NCBI RefSeq assembly: GCF_003515065.1
Contig: NZ_QXGH01000015.1
Span: forward strand, 159,135 to 223,134
Source: Nocardioides immobilis
GTDB lineage: Bacteria; Actinomycetota; Actinomycetes; Propionibacteriales; Nocardioidaceae
Direction: 5' to 3'
DNA: 64,000 nucleotides
This document shows, piece by piece, positions 43,342-51,868 of this stretch. The position numbers were made by a program, and so were the translations under genes. Numbering within the stretch: the first letter of the stretch is position 1; every line of letters begins with the position of its first letter. The notes beneath the pieces are model-generated. The model did no database searches. It worked only from the letters and a program-made list of their open reading frames with translations, and was not told the DNA's origin.

Positions 43342-44247
43342 ATGTACGTCGGGGTCGATGTCGGGGGCACGAAGGTGCTCGCCGTCGAGCTGACGGGGGA
43401 GGGCGACGATCTCGTCGTCGCCTCGTCCGCCCAGGTCCCGATGCCGGGCCGCTCGGCCTCGGACGCGGAGGTCGAGGCGGCCGTGGTGCAGGCGGCGCTC
43501 GAGGTCGCCGCCGGCCGGCCCGTGTCGGGGGTCGGCGTCGCCGCCGCCGGCCTGGTCGACCGTCCGGGGGAGCGGGTCCGCTTCGGCGCGCACCTGCCCT
43601 GGCGGGACGCGCCCGTGCGGGACCGGCTCGCGGAGCGGATCGGGGCGCCCGTCGTACTCGACAACGACGCGAACTGCGCAGCCCACGCCGAGCTCGCCGC
43701 GGGCGCTCTCCGCGGGGTCTCCTCGGCGCTGTTGATCACGGTCGGCACCGGCATCGGCGGCGCCGTCGTCCTGGACGGCCGCGTGGTGCGCGGCGCGAAC
43801 GGCATGGCCGGGGAGTTCGGGCACGTCCAGGTCGTGCCCGACGGTTTGGCCTGCGAGTGCGGGCTCCGCGGCTGCTGGGAGCAGTACTGCAGCGGCCGCA
43901 CGCTCGAGCGGGTGATGCGGGTCGCCCTCGGGTCCCACCTCGACGGGCGCGAGGTCGAGGCGCTCGCCCGCGCCGGGGACCCGGTCGCGCGGCAGGCGTT
44001 CGCCACCGTCGGCACCTGGCTGGGCGTCGGCATCGCCGGACTGGTCTCGTCCTTCGACCCCGAGAAGGTCGTGGTCGGCGGCGGCGTCTCGGCCGTCGGC
44101 GACCTGCTGCTCGAGCCGGCACGCCGCGGGCTCGTGGACGCGATCCAGGCCACCGCCTACCGCGACCTCCCGCCGGTGGTCGCCACCCGCTTCGGTCCCG
44201 AGGCCGGCGCCGTCGGCGCCGCGCTGCTCATGACCTCGCGGGGCTAG
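43342..44247 (+). CDS. ROK family sugar kinase (second of two)
   Basis: This 301-residue paralog lies eight bases after the first ROK gene. Motifs are GVDVGGTKVLA, LDNDANCAAHAE with the catalytic Asp, GTGIGGAVV, GEFGHVQVVPDG and the zinc motif CECGLRGCWEQY. Sequence differs enough from its neighbour to suggest a different sugar. Its stop codon overlaps the stop of the convergent membrane protein (CTAG, 44244-44247). Confidence 0.86.
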   Translation: MYVGVDVGGTKVLAVELTGEGDDLVVASSAQVPMPGRSASDAEVEAAVVQAALEVAAGRPVSGVGVAAAGLVDRPGERVRFGAHLPWRDAPVRDRLAERIGAPVVLDNDANCAAHAELAAGALRGVSSALLITVGTGIGGAVVLDGRVVRGANGMAGEFGHVQVVPDGLACECGLRGCWEQYCSGRTLERVMRVALGSHLDGREVEALARAGDPVARQAFATVGTWLGVGIAGLVSSFDPEKVVVGGGVSAVGDLLLEPARRGLVDAIQATAYRDLPPVVATRFGPEAGAVGAALLMTSRG

Positions 44248-44690
44248 AGGACGGCGCCGTCGTCCCAGGGATCGCGGGGCTCGTCGGACATCCGGAGCAC
44301 CAGGTAGCCGAAGCCGCCGAGGAAGCCGGCCGCCATCAGCAGCCCGAACCAGCTGGGCACGCTGATGCCCGCCACGATGCAGAACAGCACGACGGCGGGG
44401 ACGCCGAACACGCCCAGCCACGCGAGCAGGCGGTCGAGCGGGGGGCGGGGGATGGGCGGCGGGGTCGGCGGGACGAACTCGTCTTCCGGGTGGACCTGGT
44501 CGCGGACCTCACTGGGATCGTCGAGGTCTTCCGGCTCCGGGACCGGCTGGGGCGCCGCGGGAGCAGGCGCCGCGTCCTCCGGGTCGAGGAGGGCGCGCTC
44601 GCCGTAGTTCTCGACGATCTGCTGCCACTCCCGCTCGCGCTCCTGCTCGCGGGCCAGGTCGGCAGACTCAGCGTCGTCCTCGCGGGCCAT
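44244..44690 (-). CDS. Conserved actinobacterial membrane protein
   Basis: The 148-residue protein has a charged helical N-terminus (AREQEREREWQQIVENYG), a Pro-rich acidic linker and two C-terminal helices (about 86-105 and 110-130). No catalytic motif is seen. ATG 44690 lies six bases after a TACCCT box; the intervening GGAGG is too close to act as a normal ribosome-binding site. Function unknown. Confidence 0.75.
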   Translation of the reverse strand: MAREDDAESADLAREQEREREWQQIVENYGERALLDPEDAAPAPAAPQPVPEPEDLDDPSEVRDQVHPEDEFVPPTPPPIPRPPLDRLLAWLGVFGVPAVVLFCIVAGISVPSWFGLLMAAGFLGGFGYLVLRMSDEPRDPWDDGAVL

Positions 44691-44696
44691 GCCTCC

Positions 44697-44702
44697 AGGG
44701 TA
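44697..44702 (-). promoter_or_regulatory. Putative -10 box (TACCCT) for leaderless membrane-protein gene
   Basis: TACCCT on the minus strand is six bases before ATG 44690. Confidence 0.4.
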
Positions 44703-44730
44703 CGGCGAACCGCCAATCCCCGTGGGCGGG

Positions 44731-45504
44731 CTACCCGGGTGCCGTGACCCGGGCGACGAACTCGGCCGAGCGCTCGAAGATCGTCGGGGCGTCGTTGTCG
44801 AGGGTGGCGACGTGGAAGGAGTCCGGCAGCGGCACCACGTCGACGTCGGTCGACGAGATCCGGCCGAGGATGATCGGCTGCGAGGCCGCGTCCACGACGT
44901 GGTCGTCGTCGGCCCGGAAGTAGATCAGCGGCGCCTTGATCTGCGGCAGATCGGCTATCAACGGCCGCCAGGCCTGGACCACGGAGTGGAACGCACGCAG
45001 CGGTGTGCGGGTGTAGCCGTGCTCCTCGGCGCCGGGCTTCTTGATGTCGTTGGCGATGCCGGGGAGCGACGGCACCAGGTGCTTGACGACGGGCAGCGCC
45101 TTGATGTCGCGCCGCATCGAGGCGACCACCGGGTTGACCACCATCACGCCGGCCAGTTGGTCGCCGCGGTCGGCGGCGAGTCGCAGGACGAGGGTGCCAC
45201 CCATCGAGAGGCCGCCGATCACCACCTGGTCGTGCTCGGCCACGAGCTCGTCGAACGCCGCGCTGATCGCGCCGTACCAGTCGCTCCAGCGCTTGGTGTT
45301 GAGGTCCTGCCACGAGGTGGCGTGACCGGGGAGAAGCGGCACGCTTACGCCGTACCCCCGCTCGGCGAGGTAGCGGCCCCAGGGCCGCATCGACAAGGGG
45401 GAGCCGGTGAAGCCGTGGCTGAGCAGGACCCCGATCCGGCGTCCGCCGGTCAGCTCGGGGCGCGCGTCGACCGTCAGTGGCTCGTACTCCGGGTTGCGAC
45501 TCAT
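44731..45504 (-). CDS. Alpha/beta hydrolase, carboxylesterase/monoacylglycerol-lipase-like
   Basis: The 257-residue cytosolic esterase shows HGFTGSP (oxyanion loop), nucleophile Ser in GGLSMGGTL (near 96), acid in RADDDHVVD (near 197) and His in SFHVATLDND (near 228). The layout and length match the Est30/YvaK carboxylesterases. It is divergent from plsC, so the pair may share lipid-related control. A CACAAT box six bases before ATG 45504 may be a weak -10. Confidence 0.88.
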   Translation of the reverse strand: MSRNPEYEPLTVDARPELTGGRRIGVLLSHGFTGSPLSMRPWGRYLAERGYGVSVPLLPGHATSWQDLNTKRWSDWYGAISAAFDELVAEHDQVVIGGLSMGGTLVLRLAADRGDQLAGVMVVNPVVASMRRDIKALPVVKHLVPSLPGIANDIKKPGAEEHGYTRTPLRAFHSVVQAWRPLIADLPQIKAPLIYFRADDDHVVDAASQPIILGRISSTDVDVVPLPDSFHVATLDNDAPTIFERSAEFVARVTAPG

Positions 45505-45586
45505 GGCGCGATTGTGCACCAGTGTGGAACCTGTCCCGCGCTGCACTAGGCTCTGACCCGTCGGTCTCGGGGAAAGGGTGCGTGGG

Positions 45587-46309
45587 GTGTTCTACTGGTT
45601 CCTCAAGTTCATCGCGCTGGGGCCGATCCTGAAGCTCGTGTTCCGGCCGCGTGCCGACGGTGTGGAGCACGTCCCGGCCGACGGACCGGCGATCCTCGCC
45701 AGCAACCACCTGTCGTACGCCGACTGGCTGTTCATGCCCCTCGTCGTGCCGCGCAAGGTGAGCTTCGTGGCCAAGGCCGAGTACTTCACCACGCCCGGCA
45801 TCAAGGGCTGGCTGCAGAAGACGTTCTTCAGCGGCACCGGCAACATCCCGATCGACCGGGCCGGCGCCGACGCCGCGGCCGGCGCTCTGCTCTCCGCCAA
45901 GCGGGTGCTCGGCGCGGGCGAGCTCTTCGGCATCTACCCCGAGGGCACCCGCTCCCACGACGGCCGCCTCTACCGCGGCAAGACCGGCATCGCGCGGCTG
46001 GCGCTCGAGACCGGCGTCCCGGTCATCCCGGTCGCCGTCGTCGGCACCGACGTGGTGGCCCCTCCGGGCAAGAAGTTCGGCCGCTGGACCCGCCCGCACG
46101 TGCGCTTCGGCAAGCCGCTCGACTTCAGCCGCTACGCCGGCCTGGAGAACGACCGCTTCATCCTGCGGTCGATCACCGACGAGATCATGTACGAGATCAT
46201 GCGGCTGTCCGGTCAGGAGTACGTCGACATGTACGCCACCCGGGCCAAGGAGGAGTCCAAGAAGGGCGACTCCGCCAAGGGCGACGAGCAGCGCAAGCCT
46301 GCAGCGTGA
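45587..46309 (+). CDS. plsC: 1-acyl-sn-glycerol-3-phosphate acyltransferase (PlsC family)
   Basis: This 240-residue membrane-associated enzyme adds the second acyl chain in phospholipid synthesis. It shows the acyltransferase motifs NHLSYAD (H-x4-D), GNIPIDR, YPEGTRS and VPVIPVAV. The C-terminus is a Lys-rich tail. GTG 45587 is preferred over GTG 45578 because GGAAAGG (45571-45577) lies nine bases upstream of it. A TAGGCT box at 45547-45552 is a plausible -10. Confidence 0.9.
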   Translation: MFYWFLKFIALGPILKLVFRPRADGVEHVPADGPAILASNHLSYADWLFMPLVVPRKVSFVAKAEYFTTPGIKGWLQKTFFSGTGNIPIDRAGADAAAGALLSAKRVLGAGELFGIYPEGTRSHDGRLYRGKTGIARLALETGVPVIPVAVVGTDVVAPPGKKFGRWTRPHVRFGKPLDFSRYAGLENDRFILRSITDEIMYEIMRLSGQEYVDMYATRAKEESKKGDSAKGDEQRKPAA

Positions 46310-46310
46310 C

Positions 46311-47447
46311 GTGACCGGTACGTCGGTCCGCGCGGTGGTCGCGGTCGAGAACCGGATGTTCCGCGCGCTCGCGGTGCTGCGGGTCGTCGTCCTCGTCAAC
46401 GCGGTCGTGCTGGCTGCCTACCGCAACAACTTCGAGCACCCCGTCGCCGGCTGGCTCTGCGTCGCAGTGATGGTCGTGTGGACGGTGCACGCGACCGTCA
46501 CCTACGCCAAGCCGATCCGCCGGACCGTGCGGCTGATGGTCGCCGACCTCGGGATCGCGGTCGGGCTGCTGGTGGCGACCCCCTTCGTCAAGGGCGAGTG
46601 GTTCAACGCCACGATCCCCGGCTTCTGGATCATGGGCGCCCTGCTGGCCTGGGCGATCCGCTACGGCTGGCGGGGTGGCCTGATCGCCTCCGTCATCCTC
46701 GGCGGCACCGACCGGCTGATCCGGGCCGACTTCGACCAGGGCAACTACGGCTACGTCTTCCTCATCGTGCTCGGGGGGCCGATCGTCGGCTACCTCGTGG
46801 AGTCGCTCCAGCAGATGGCGGCCGAGCGGGACCTGGCCGAGCGGGAGGCCGCGGCGGCCACCGAACGCGCCCGGCTCGCCCGCGTGGTGCACGACGGCGT
46901 GCTGCAGGTGCTGGCCCTGGTCCAGCGCCGCGGCGCCGAGCTCGGCGGTGAGGCGGCCGAGCTCGGCCGCCTGGCAGGGGAGCAGGAGCGGGCGCTGCGG
47001 ACGCTGATCCGGGCCCAGGACCGCGTGACCGCTGCCGACCGTCCCGACACGGAGGACCTGGCGACCGCGCTCGGGTCGTTCGCGCCCCGCCCGGGGCTGG
47101 AGGTGGTGCTCCCCGGCGGGCCGGTCGAGCTGCCCGCGTCGGTCGTCGCGGAGCTGGTGGCCGTCGTGGGTGCCTGCCTCGACAACGTGACCCGGCACGT
47201 CGGCGACGGTGCCCCCGCCTGGGTCCTGCTGGAGGACCTCGGCGACCGGATCGCGATCTCGGTGCGCGACGAGGGCGACGGGATCCCCGAGGGACGGCTG
47301 GACGCTGCCCGCACCGAGGGCCGGCTCGGGGTCAGCGAGTCGATCGAGGGACGCCTCCGCGACCTCGGCGGTACGGCGACGCTCAGCACCGGCCCGTTCG
47401 GCACCGAGTGGGAGTTCGTCGTACCCCGGAGAGCAGGTCTCGAATGA
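46311..47447 (+). CDS. macS: MacS family sensor histidine kinase
   Basis: The 378-residue kinase has four to five N-terminal helices (about 20-165), then a HisKA_3-like dimerisation helix with phospho-acceptor His in LARVVHDGVLQVLALVQRRG (near 197) and an HATPase_c domain (ACLDNVTRHVG, VRDEGDGIPEGR). The arrangement matches MacS of the MacRS system known in Streptomyces. It starts one base after plsC ends. Its likely partner macR lies 2.8 kb downstream, after three inserted genes. Confidence 0.88.
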   Translation: MTGTSVRAVVAVENRMFRALAVLRVVVLVNAVVLAAYRNNFEHPVAGWLCVAVMVVWTVHATVTYAKPIRRTVRLMVADLGIAVGLLVATPFVKGEWFNATIPGFWIMGALLAWAIRYGWRGGLIASVILGGTDRLIRADFDQGNYGYVFLIVLGGPIVGYLVESLQQMAAERDLAEREAAAATERARLARVVHDGVLQVLALVQRRGAELGGEAAELGRLAGEQERALRTLIRAQDRVTAADRPDTEDLATALGSFAPRPGLEVVLPGGPVELPASVVAELVAVVGACLDNVTRHVGDGAPAWVLLEDLGDRIAISVRDEGDGIPEGRLDAARTEGRLGVSESIEGRLRDLGGTATLSTGPFGTEWEFVVPRRAGLE

Positions 47448-47947
47448 CGATCCACACCGGCCATCCGTTCGCCGACCCCGACCCCGACCCGGCCCGGCGG
47501 CTGCGAGGACGGATCGTCGGCGCCGTCACCCTCTGGACGGCCGGCGAAGGAGGGGACAGGACCGGACTCACCGTGACGTCGCTGATGGTGGCGCTCGGGC
47601 CGGAGCCCCGGGTGCTGGCGCTGCTGGACCCCGACAGCGACCTGCTCGCCGGCCTGCGGCAGACCGGGCGGGCCGTCGTCCAGCTGCTGACCTGGGACGA
47701 CCGGCAGCTCGCGGAGGCGTTCGCCGGGACGGCGCCCGCGCCCGGCGGGCCGTTCCGCCAGGCGGAGTTCGTCGCCACGCCGTACGGACCGTTGCTCGCG
47801 ACCGCGACGACCCACGCCTCCGTGTCGCTGGCAGGGGAGCGCGAGGTGGGCTGGTCGGTCGAGGTCGAGGCCGTGCTGGACGAGATCGCTGTCGGTGACG
47901 ACGACCAGCCACTGCTGCACCGTCGCGGGCGGTTCCACACGGCCTGA
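47444..47947 (+). CDS. Flavin reductase-like (split-barrel) protein
   Basis: This 167-residue protein resembles the flavin-reductase-like FMN-binding split barrel: GAVTLWTAG ... RTGLTVTSLMVALGPEPRVLALLD, then a segment packing over the flavin. Key FMN contacts (T-x-x-S) are present as TVTSLM. It could reduce flavin with NAD(P)H or act as an FMN-binding regulator. ATGA overlap with macS ties it to that operon. Confidence 0.7.
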   Translation: MTIHTGHPFADPDPDPARRLRGRIVGAVTLWTAGEGGDRTGLTVTSLMVALGPEPRVLALLDPDSDLLAGLRQTGRAVVQLLTWDDRQLAEAFAGTAPAPGGPFRQAEFVATPYGPLLATATTHASVSLAGEREVGWSVEVEAVLDEIAVGDDDQPLLHRRGRFHTA

Positions 47948-47994
47948 GCTCGTCTGATGGGTCGGCGTAGGCTGACGCTGAGGTCGCTGGTCCG

Positions 47995-49392
47995 ATGAAC
48001 GGGTGCCTGCAGTCGGGGGCACGGCTGTTCGCAGCCGTGCTCGTGGTGGCGGTCGGCCTCATCGGTTCGGGAGCAGGCGCCGCGGCGCTCGACGACCAGC
48101 CCCGGGTACTGGTGACGACGCTGGCGACCCCCATCACCCCGGTCGTTGCCGACCACGTCGAGGACGGGCTGCGCGACGCAGCCGACGGTGGCTATGCGGC
48201 ATACGTCATCGAGCTCGACACCCCGGGCGGCCTGGTGGACGCGATGCGCGACATCGTCGGGGACATCCTGGCGAGCCCGGTTCCCGTCATCGTCTACGTG
48301 GCGCCCGAGGGCGCCCGGGCTGCGTCCGCAGGCGCGGTGATCACCCTCGCCGCGCACGTCGCCATGATGGCTCCGGGCACCACGATCGGAGCAGCGACGC
48401 CGGTCGGCCTCGAAGGCGAGGAGGTCTCGGACAAGATCGTGAACGATCTGGCCGCCCAGGCCGAGTCGCTGGCCAAGCTCCGCGGCCGAGACCTCGAGTT
48501 TGCCTCGGCCATGGTCCGCGAGGGCCGCGCCGTCGACGTCGACACAGCGGTCGCCGAAGGCGTGGTCGACGCCAGAGCCTCGTCGCTGACCGATGCCCTC
48601 GCCGCCGCGGACGGCCAGCAGGTCACCGTCGCGGACGAGCGCACCGTCGTCGTACGCACGGGCGGCGCCGACACGGACCGACACGAGATGGGCGTGTTCC
48701 GAAAGCTGCTGCAGTTCCTGGCCGACCCCAACCTCGCGTTCCTGCTGCTGACCCTCGGCACCCTCGGGCTGATCTACGAGCTCGCCACGCCCGGCGCCGG
48801 GTTCGCCGGCGCGACCGGCGCGACCTGCCTGTTGCTCGCGCTCTTCAGCCTCTCCGTGCTGCCGGTCAACGCAGTCGGCCTGCTGTTGCTCGCTGTCGCT
48901 GCCGGCCTGTTGGTGGCGGAGGTACTGGCGCCAGGCACCGCGGGCTTCGGGTTCGGCGGCGCCGTCGTCCTCCTGCTCTCGGCCGTGTTCCTGTTCGACG
49001 ACGCCGAGGGCGTCGCGGTCGACCTCTGGGCGGCGGTCCCGCTCGCGGTCGTGATGTTCGTGCTGGTGGTGGGCGTCGGCCGGGTCGCGATGCGCGCGCG
49101 GCGGGCGCCGTCGGTCTCGACGGGGACGGACGTGCTGATCGGACGCCTGGTGCCCGTCAAGGAGAGCGACGGGTCTACGGGGCGAACGTTCACCGAGGGG
49201 GCGTGGTGGTCCCTGCGTAGCGCCGGACCCCCGCTACGGACGGGCCGCGAGGCTCGTGTCGTGGGGATCGACGGACTCGTCCTGGTCGTCGACCCGGACG
49301 TGCCCGAGGACGATGACCAGGCCGACCAAGGAGCCGAGGAACCAGCCGCGCCCGGACCGGCCGCGGGAGACGAGGAGAGAGGTGCGTCATGA
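47995..49392 (+). CDS. NfeD-family membrane serine protease (ClpP-class)
   Basis: The 465-residue protein has a signal peptide, a ClpP-fold protease domain (about 36-220), four to five helices (about 240-365) and a C-terminal OB-like NfeD domain (about 370-440). The protease nucleophile Ser is in RAASAGAVI (near 112) and the general-base Lys is in ESLAKLRGRD (near 162), the Ser-Lys dyad of NfeD1b proteases. It is coupled by ATGA to the SPFH gene, its usual partner. Confidence 0.88.
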   Translation: MNGCLQSGARLFAAVLVVAVGLIGSGAGAAALDDQPRVLVTTLATPITPVVADHVEDGLRDAADGGYAAYVIELDTPGGLVDAMRDIVGDILASPVPVIVYVAPEGARAASAGAVITLAAHVAMMAPGTTIGAATPVGLEGEEVSDKIVNDLAAQAESLAKLRGRDLEFASAMVREGRAVDVDTAVAEGVVDARASSLTDALAAADGQQVTVADERTVVVRTGGADTDRHEMGVFRKLLQFLADPNLAFLLLTLGTLGLIYELATPGAGFAGATGATCLLLALFSLSVLPVNAVGLLLLAVAAGLLVAEVLAPGTAGFGFGGAVVLLLSAVFLFDDAEGVAVDLWAAVPLAVVMFVLVVGVGRVAMRARRAPSVSTGTDVLIGRLVPVKESDGSTGRTFTEGAWWSLRSAGPPLRTGREARVVGIDGLVLVVDPDVPEDDDQADQGAEEPAAPGPAAGDEERGAS

Positions 49393-50165
49393 GCGAGGGA
49401 GCACTGATCGGACTTGCCCTGGCCCTCATCGCCGTGGTGGCGCTGGTGGCTGCGGCGGTCAAGATCCTGCCGGAGTACGAGCGCGGCGTGATTCTGCGGC
49501 TCGGGCGGATCCAGCCGCTGAAGGGCCCTGGCCTGATCCTGATCATCCCGATCGTCGATCGGCTGATCCGGGTCAACCTGCGCACCCAGACGTACGACAT
49601 CCCGCCGCAGGACGTCATCACCGAGGACAACGTCACCGTGCGGGTGAACGCGGTCGTCTACTTCAACGTGGTGGAAGCCGTGCGGTCGGTGCTGTCGATC
49701 GACGACTACCGCTTCGGCACCCAGCAGATCGCGCAGACGACGCTCCGCAGCGTGCTCGGACGAGCACCGCTCGACGACCTGCTGAGCAAGCGGGACGAGA
49801 TCAACCAACACCTCCAGCAGGTGATCGACCAGGTCACCGACCCGTGGGGTGTGAAGGTCACCGTGGTCGAGGTCAAGGACGTGATCCTGCCGGAGTCGAT
49901 GCGCCGTGCCATGGCTCGGCAGGCCGAGGCCGAGCGGGACCGGCGGGCGAAGGTGATCCATGCGCTCGGCGAGAAGGAAGCGGCAGCCAACCTCGGCGAG
50001 GCGGCCGTGGTCCTCGAGGAGCATCCGGCAGCGATGCAGCTGCGGACGCTCGGGACCCTGCTCGAGCTCGGCGCGGAGAAGAACTCCACGATCGCCTTCC
50101 CGGTGCCGATGGAGCTGCTCCGGATGGTGGACAAGGCGGCGGCCGACGCGGCGCGGCGCGACTGA
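49389..50165 (+). CDS. SPFH/stomatin-like (slipin) protein
   Basis: The 258-residue protein has one N-terminal helix (8-26), the slipin signature YERGVILRLGRIQPLKGPG, an SPFH domain (about 28-190) and a coiled C-terminal region (MARQAEAERDRRAKVIHALGEKEAAANL). Slipins assemble membrane microdomain scaffolds and are cut at the C-terminus by the paired NfeD protease in archaea. The start overlaps the nfeD stop. Confidence 0.92.
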   Translation: MSEGALIGLALALIAVVALVAAAVKILPEYERGVILRLGRIQPLKGPGLILIIPIVDRLIRVNLRTQTYDIPPQDVITEDNVTVRVNAVVYFNVVEAVRSVLSIDDYRFGTQQIAQTTLRSVLGRAPLDDLLSKRDEINQHLQQVIDQVTDPWGVKVTVVEVKDVILPESMRRAMARQAEAERDRRAKVIHALGEKEAAANLGEAAVVLEEHPAAMQLRTLGTLLELGAEKNSTIAFPVPMELLRMVDKAAADAARRD

Positions 50166-50191
50166 CCCGACCGGCCGGTTTCGGGGGGCAC

Positions 50192-50197
50192 TAGGGT
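50192..50197 (+). promoter_or_regulatory. macR: Putative -10 box (TAGGGT) for leaderless macR
   Basis: TAGGGT ends seven bases before ATG 50205, with no ribosome-binding site between. macR would then be transcribed separately from the upstream macS operon. Confidence 0.5.
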
Positions 50198-50204
50198 CTC
50201 GCCC

Positions 50205-50870
50205 ATGGAGGAGCAGGCTCGGCTGAGGGTGATGGTCGTCGACGACCACCCGATGTGGCGCGACGCTGTGGCGAAGGACCTCGACGCCGCCGGCCTCAGC
50301 ATCGTCGCCACCGCCGCCACCGGCACCGAGGCGATCAACCGGTTCCGCGCGACCCGGCCGCAGGTCGTTGTCCTCGACCTGCAGATCCCGCCGCCGAGCG
50401 GCGTCGAGGTGACAGCGACCGTGCTCCAGGAGGATCCGTCGGCGCGGGTGCTCATCCTGTCCGCCTCCGGTGAGCAGGACGACGTGCTGGAGGCGGTCAA
50501 GGCCGGTGCGACCGGCTACCTGGTCAAGTCCGCCTCGCGCGACGAGCTGATCGCCGCGGTCCGACGGGTGAGCGTCGGCGACAGCGTCTTCACCCCGGGC
50601 CTGGCGGGCCTGGTGCTCGGGGAGTTCCGCCGGATGGCGCTGGACCCGGGACCGGCGACGCCCCACGGCGAGCAGCTCACCGAGCGCGAGACCGAGGTGC
50701 TCAAGATGGTCGCCAAGGGCATGTCCTACAAGCAGATCGCCGACCGGCTGGTGCTCTCGCACCGCACCGTGCAGAACCACGTGCAGAACACCCTGCGCAA
50801 GCTCCAGCTCCACAACCGGGTCGAGCTGACCCGCTACGCGATCGAGCAGGGCCTGGACGACGATGACTGA
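50205..50870 (+). CDS. macR: MacR-like NarL/FixJ response regulator
   Basis: The 221-residue regulator has a receiver domain with Asp13-Asp14, phospho-acceptor Asp58 (VVVLDLQIPPPSG), Ser87 and Lys109 (YLVKSAS), and a LuxR-type HTH (LTERETEVLKMVAKGMSYKQIADRL, HRTVQNHVQNTLRKL). It fits MacR, partner of MacS encoded 2.8 kb upstream. It overlaps the next gene by eight bases. Confidence 0.88.
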   Translation: MEEQARLRVMVVDDHPMWRDAVAKDLDAAGLSIVATAATGTEAINRFRATRPQVVVLDLQIPPPSGVEVTATVLQEDPSARVLILSASGEQDDVLEAVKAGATGYLVKSASRDELIAAVRRVSVGDSVFTPGLAGLVLGEFRRMALDPGPATPHGEQLTERETEVLKMVAKGMSYKQIADRLVLSHRTVQNHVQNTLRKLQLHNRVELTRYAIEQGLDDDD

Positions 50871-51756
50871 GACGCTGCTCGAGATCGCCGACGAGCTGTA
50901 CGCGCTCCCGCCGGGGGAGTTCACCGCCGCGCGGGACGCCCGGGCCAAGGAGCTCAAGGGCACCGACCTCGCGGCCCCGGTGAAAGCGCTGAAGAAGCCC
51001 GGCATCGCCGCCTGGGTCGTCAACCTGCTGGTCCGTCGCGAGGCGGGCCAGGTCGACCAGCTCCTCAACGTGGGTGCCGCGCTGCGGGAGGCGCAGGCCG
51101 CGATGTCCGCCGGCGAGCTGCGGACCCTCACCAAGCAGCGTCGCCAGGTCACCGCCGCCGTCACCCAGATGGCCCGGCAGCACGCGGCCGAGGCGGGTCA
51201 CAAGGTCACCCAGGCGGTCGCCGACCAGGTGGAGGCGACGCTGACGGCCGCGATGGTCGATGCCGACTGCGGACGCGCGGTCCGGAGCGGCCTGCTCGTT
51301 GGTCCGCTGCAGACCACCGGCGTCGACCCGATCGGTGAGGCGGCGCTGGCCACGGCCCTCGCGGTGCCGGAGGCGCTCGGCTTCTCCGCGACGGCCCGGG
51401 AGGCGCCCGAGCCGGGCCCGCCGGACCTCCGGGTGGTCCCCGACCCGGACGCCGCCGACAAGGCACGCGCGGCGGCCGAGGAGCGGCGCGACCAGGCCGC
51501 GGCGTCGTACGACGAAGCCCACGGGGCGCACGCCGACGCCGTTGCCGACGTCGACCGGCTGTCCGCGCGATCGCTGCAGCTGCAGGCCGAGCTCGACGAG
51601 CTGCGGCGCCGGGTGGCCGACCTCGAGTCGGAGCTCGACGAGGTCGACGACGAGCTCGGTGACGCGGAGGACGTCCGCGACGAGGCGGCGGCCGCGCTCC
51701 GGACCGCGACCGCCGAGCGGGACGCCGCGCAGGCCGCACTCGACAAGATCAGGTAG
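50863..51756 (+). CDS. Conserved actinobacterial coiled-coil protein
   Basis: This 297-residue protein has an N-terminal helical domain (EIADELYALPPGEFTAARDARAKELKG, then GIAAWVVNLLVRRE) and a long C-terminal coiled coil (about 200-297; heptads of Leu, Glu and Arg). It has no signal peptide or membrane helix. I recognise the N-terminal pattern as a widespread actinobacterial family of unknown function, often beside macR-like genes. Confidence 0.75.
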   Translation: MTETLLEIADELYALPPGEFTAARDARAKELKGTDLAAPVKALKKPGIAAWVVNLLVRREAGQVDQLLNVGAALREAQAAMSAGELRTLTKQRRQVTAAVTQMARQHAAEAGHKVTQAVADQVEATLTAAMVDADCGRAVRSGLLVGPLQTTGVDPIGEAALATALAVPEALGFSATAREAPEPGPPDLRVVPDPDAADKARAAAEERRDQAAASYDEAHGAHADAVADVDRLSARSLQLQAELDELRRRVADLESELDEVDDELGDAEDVRDEAAAALRTATAERDAAQAALDKIR

Positions 51757-51827
51757 CCACACCAGCCTCAAGCGTCACATCGCCCAGGCAAGACTGGCAC
51801 TTATCGGCCAGTGCAATGCCCGATCAG

Positions 51828-51861
51828 TGCAGGAATCACCGGTGGACCGGGGATTCCTGCA
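51828..51861. terminator. Strong bidirectional hairpin
   Basis: TGCAGGAATC (51828-51837) pairs perfectly with GATTCCTGCA (51852-51861); inside, CCGG (51839-51842) pairs with CCGG (51847-51850), leaving a TGGA loop. It lies between the convergent coiled-coil and DUF1028 genes. Confidence 0.75.
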
Positions 51862-51868
51862 GCGGCCG

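Noticed and set aside
51850..51868. Polylinker-like string with PstI- and NotI-like sites (CTGCAGCGGCCGC)
   Set aside because: Considered vector contamination, but the first part is one arm of a perfect terminator hairpin and the sequence runs naturally into the DUF1028 stop codon.
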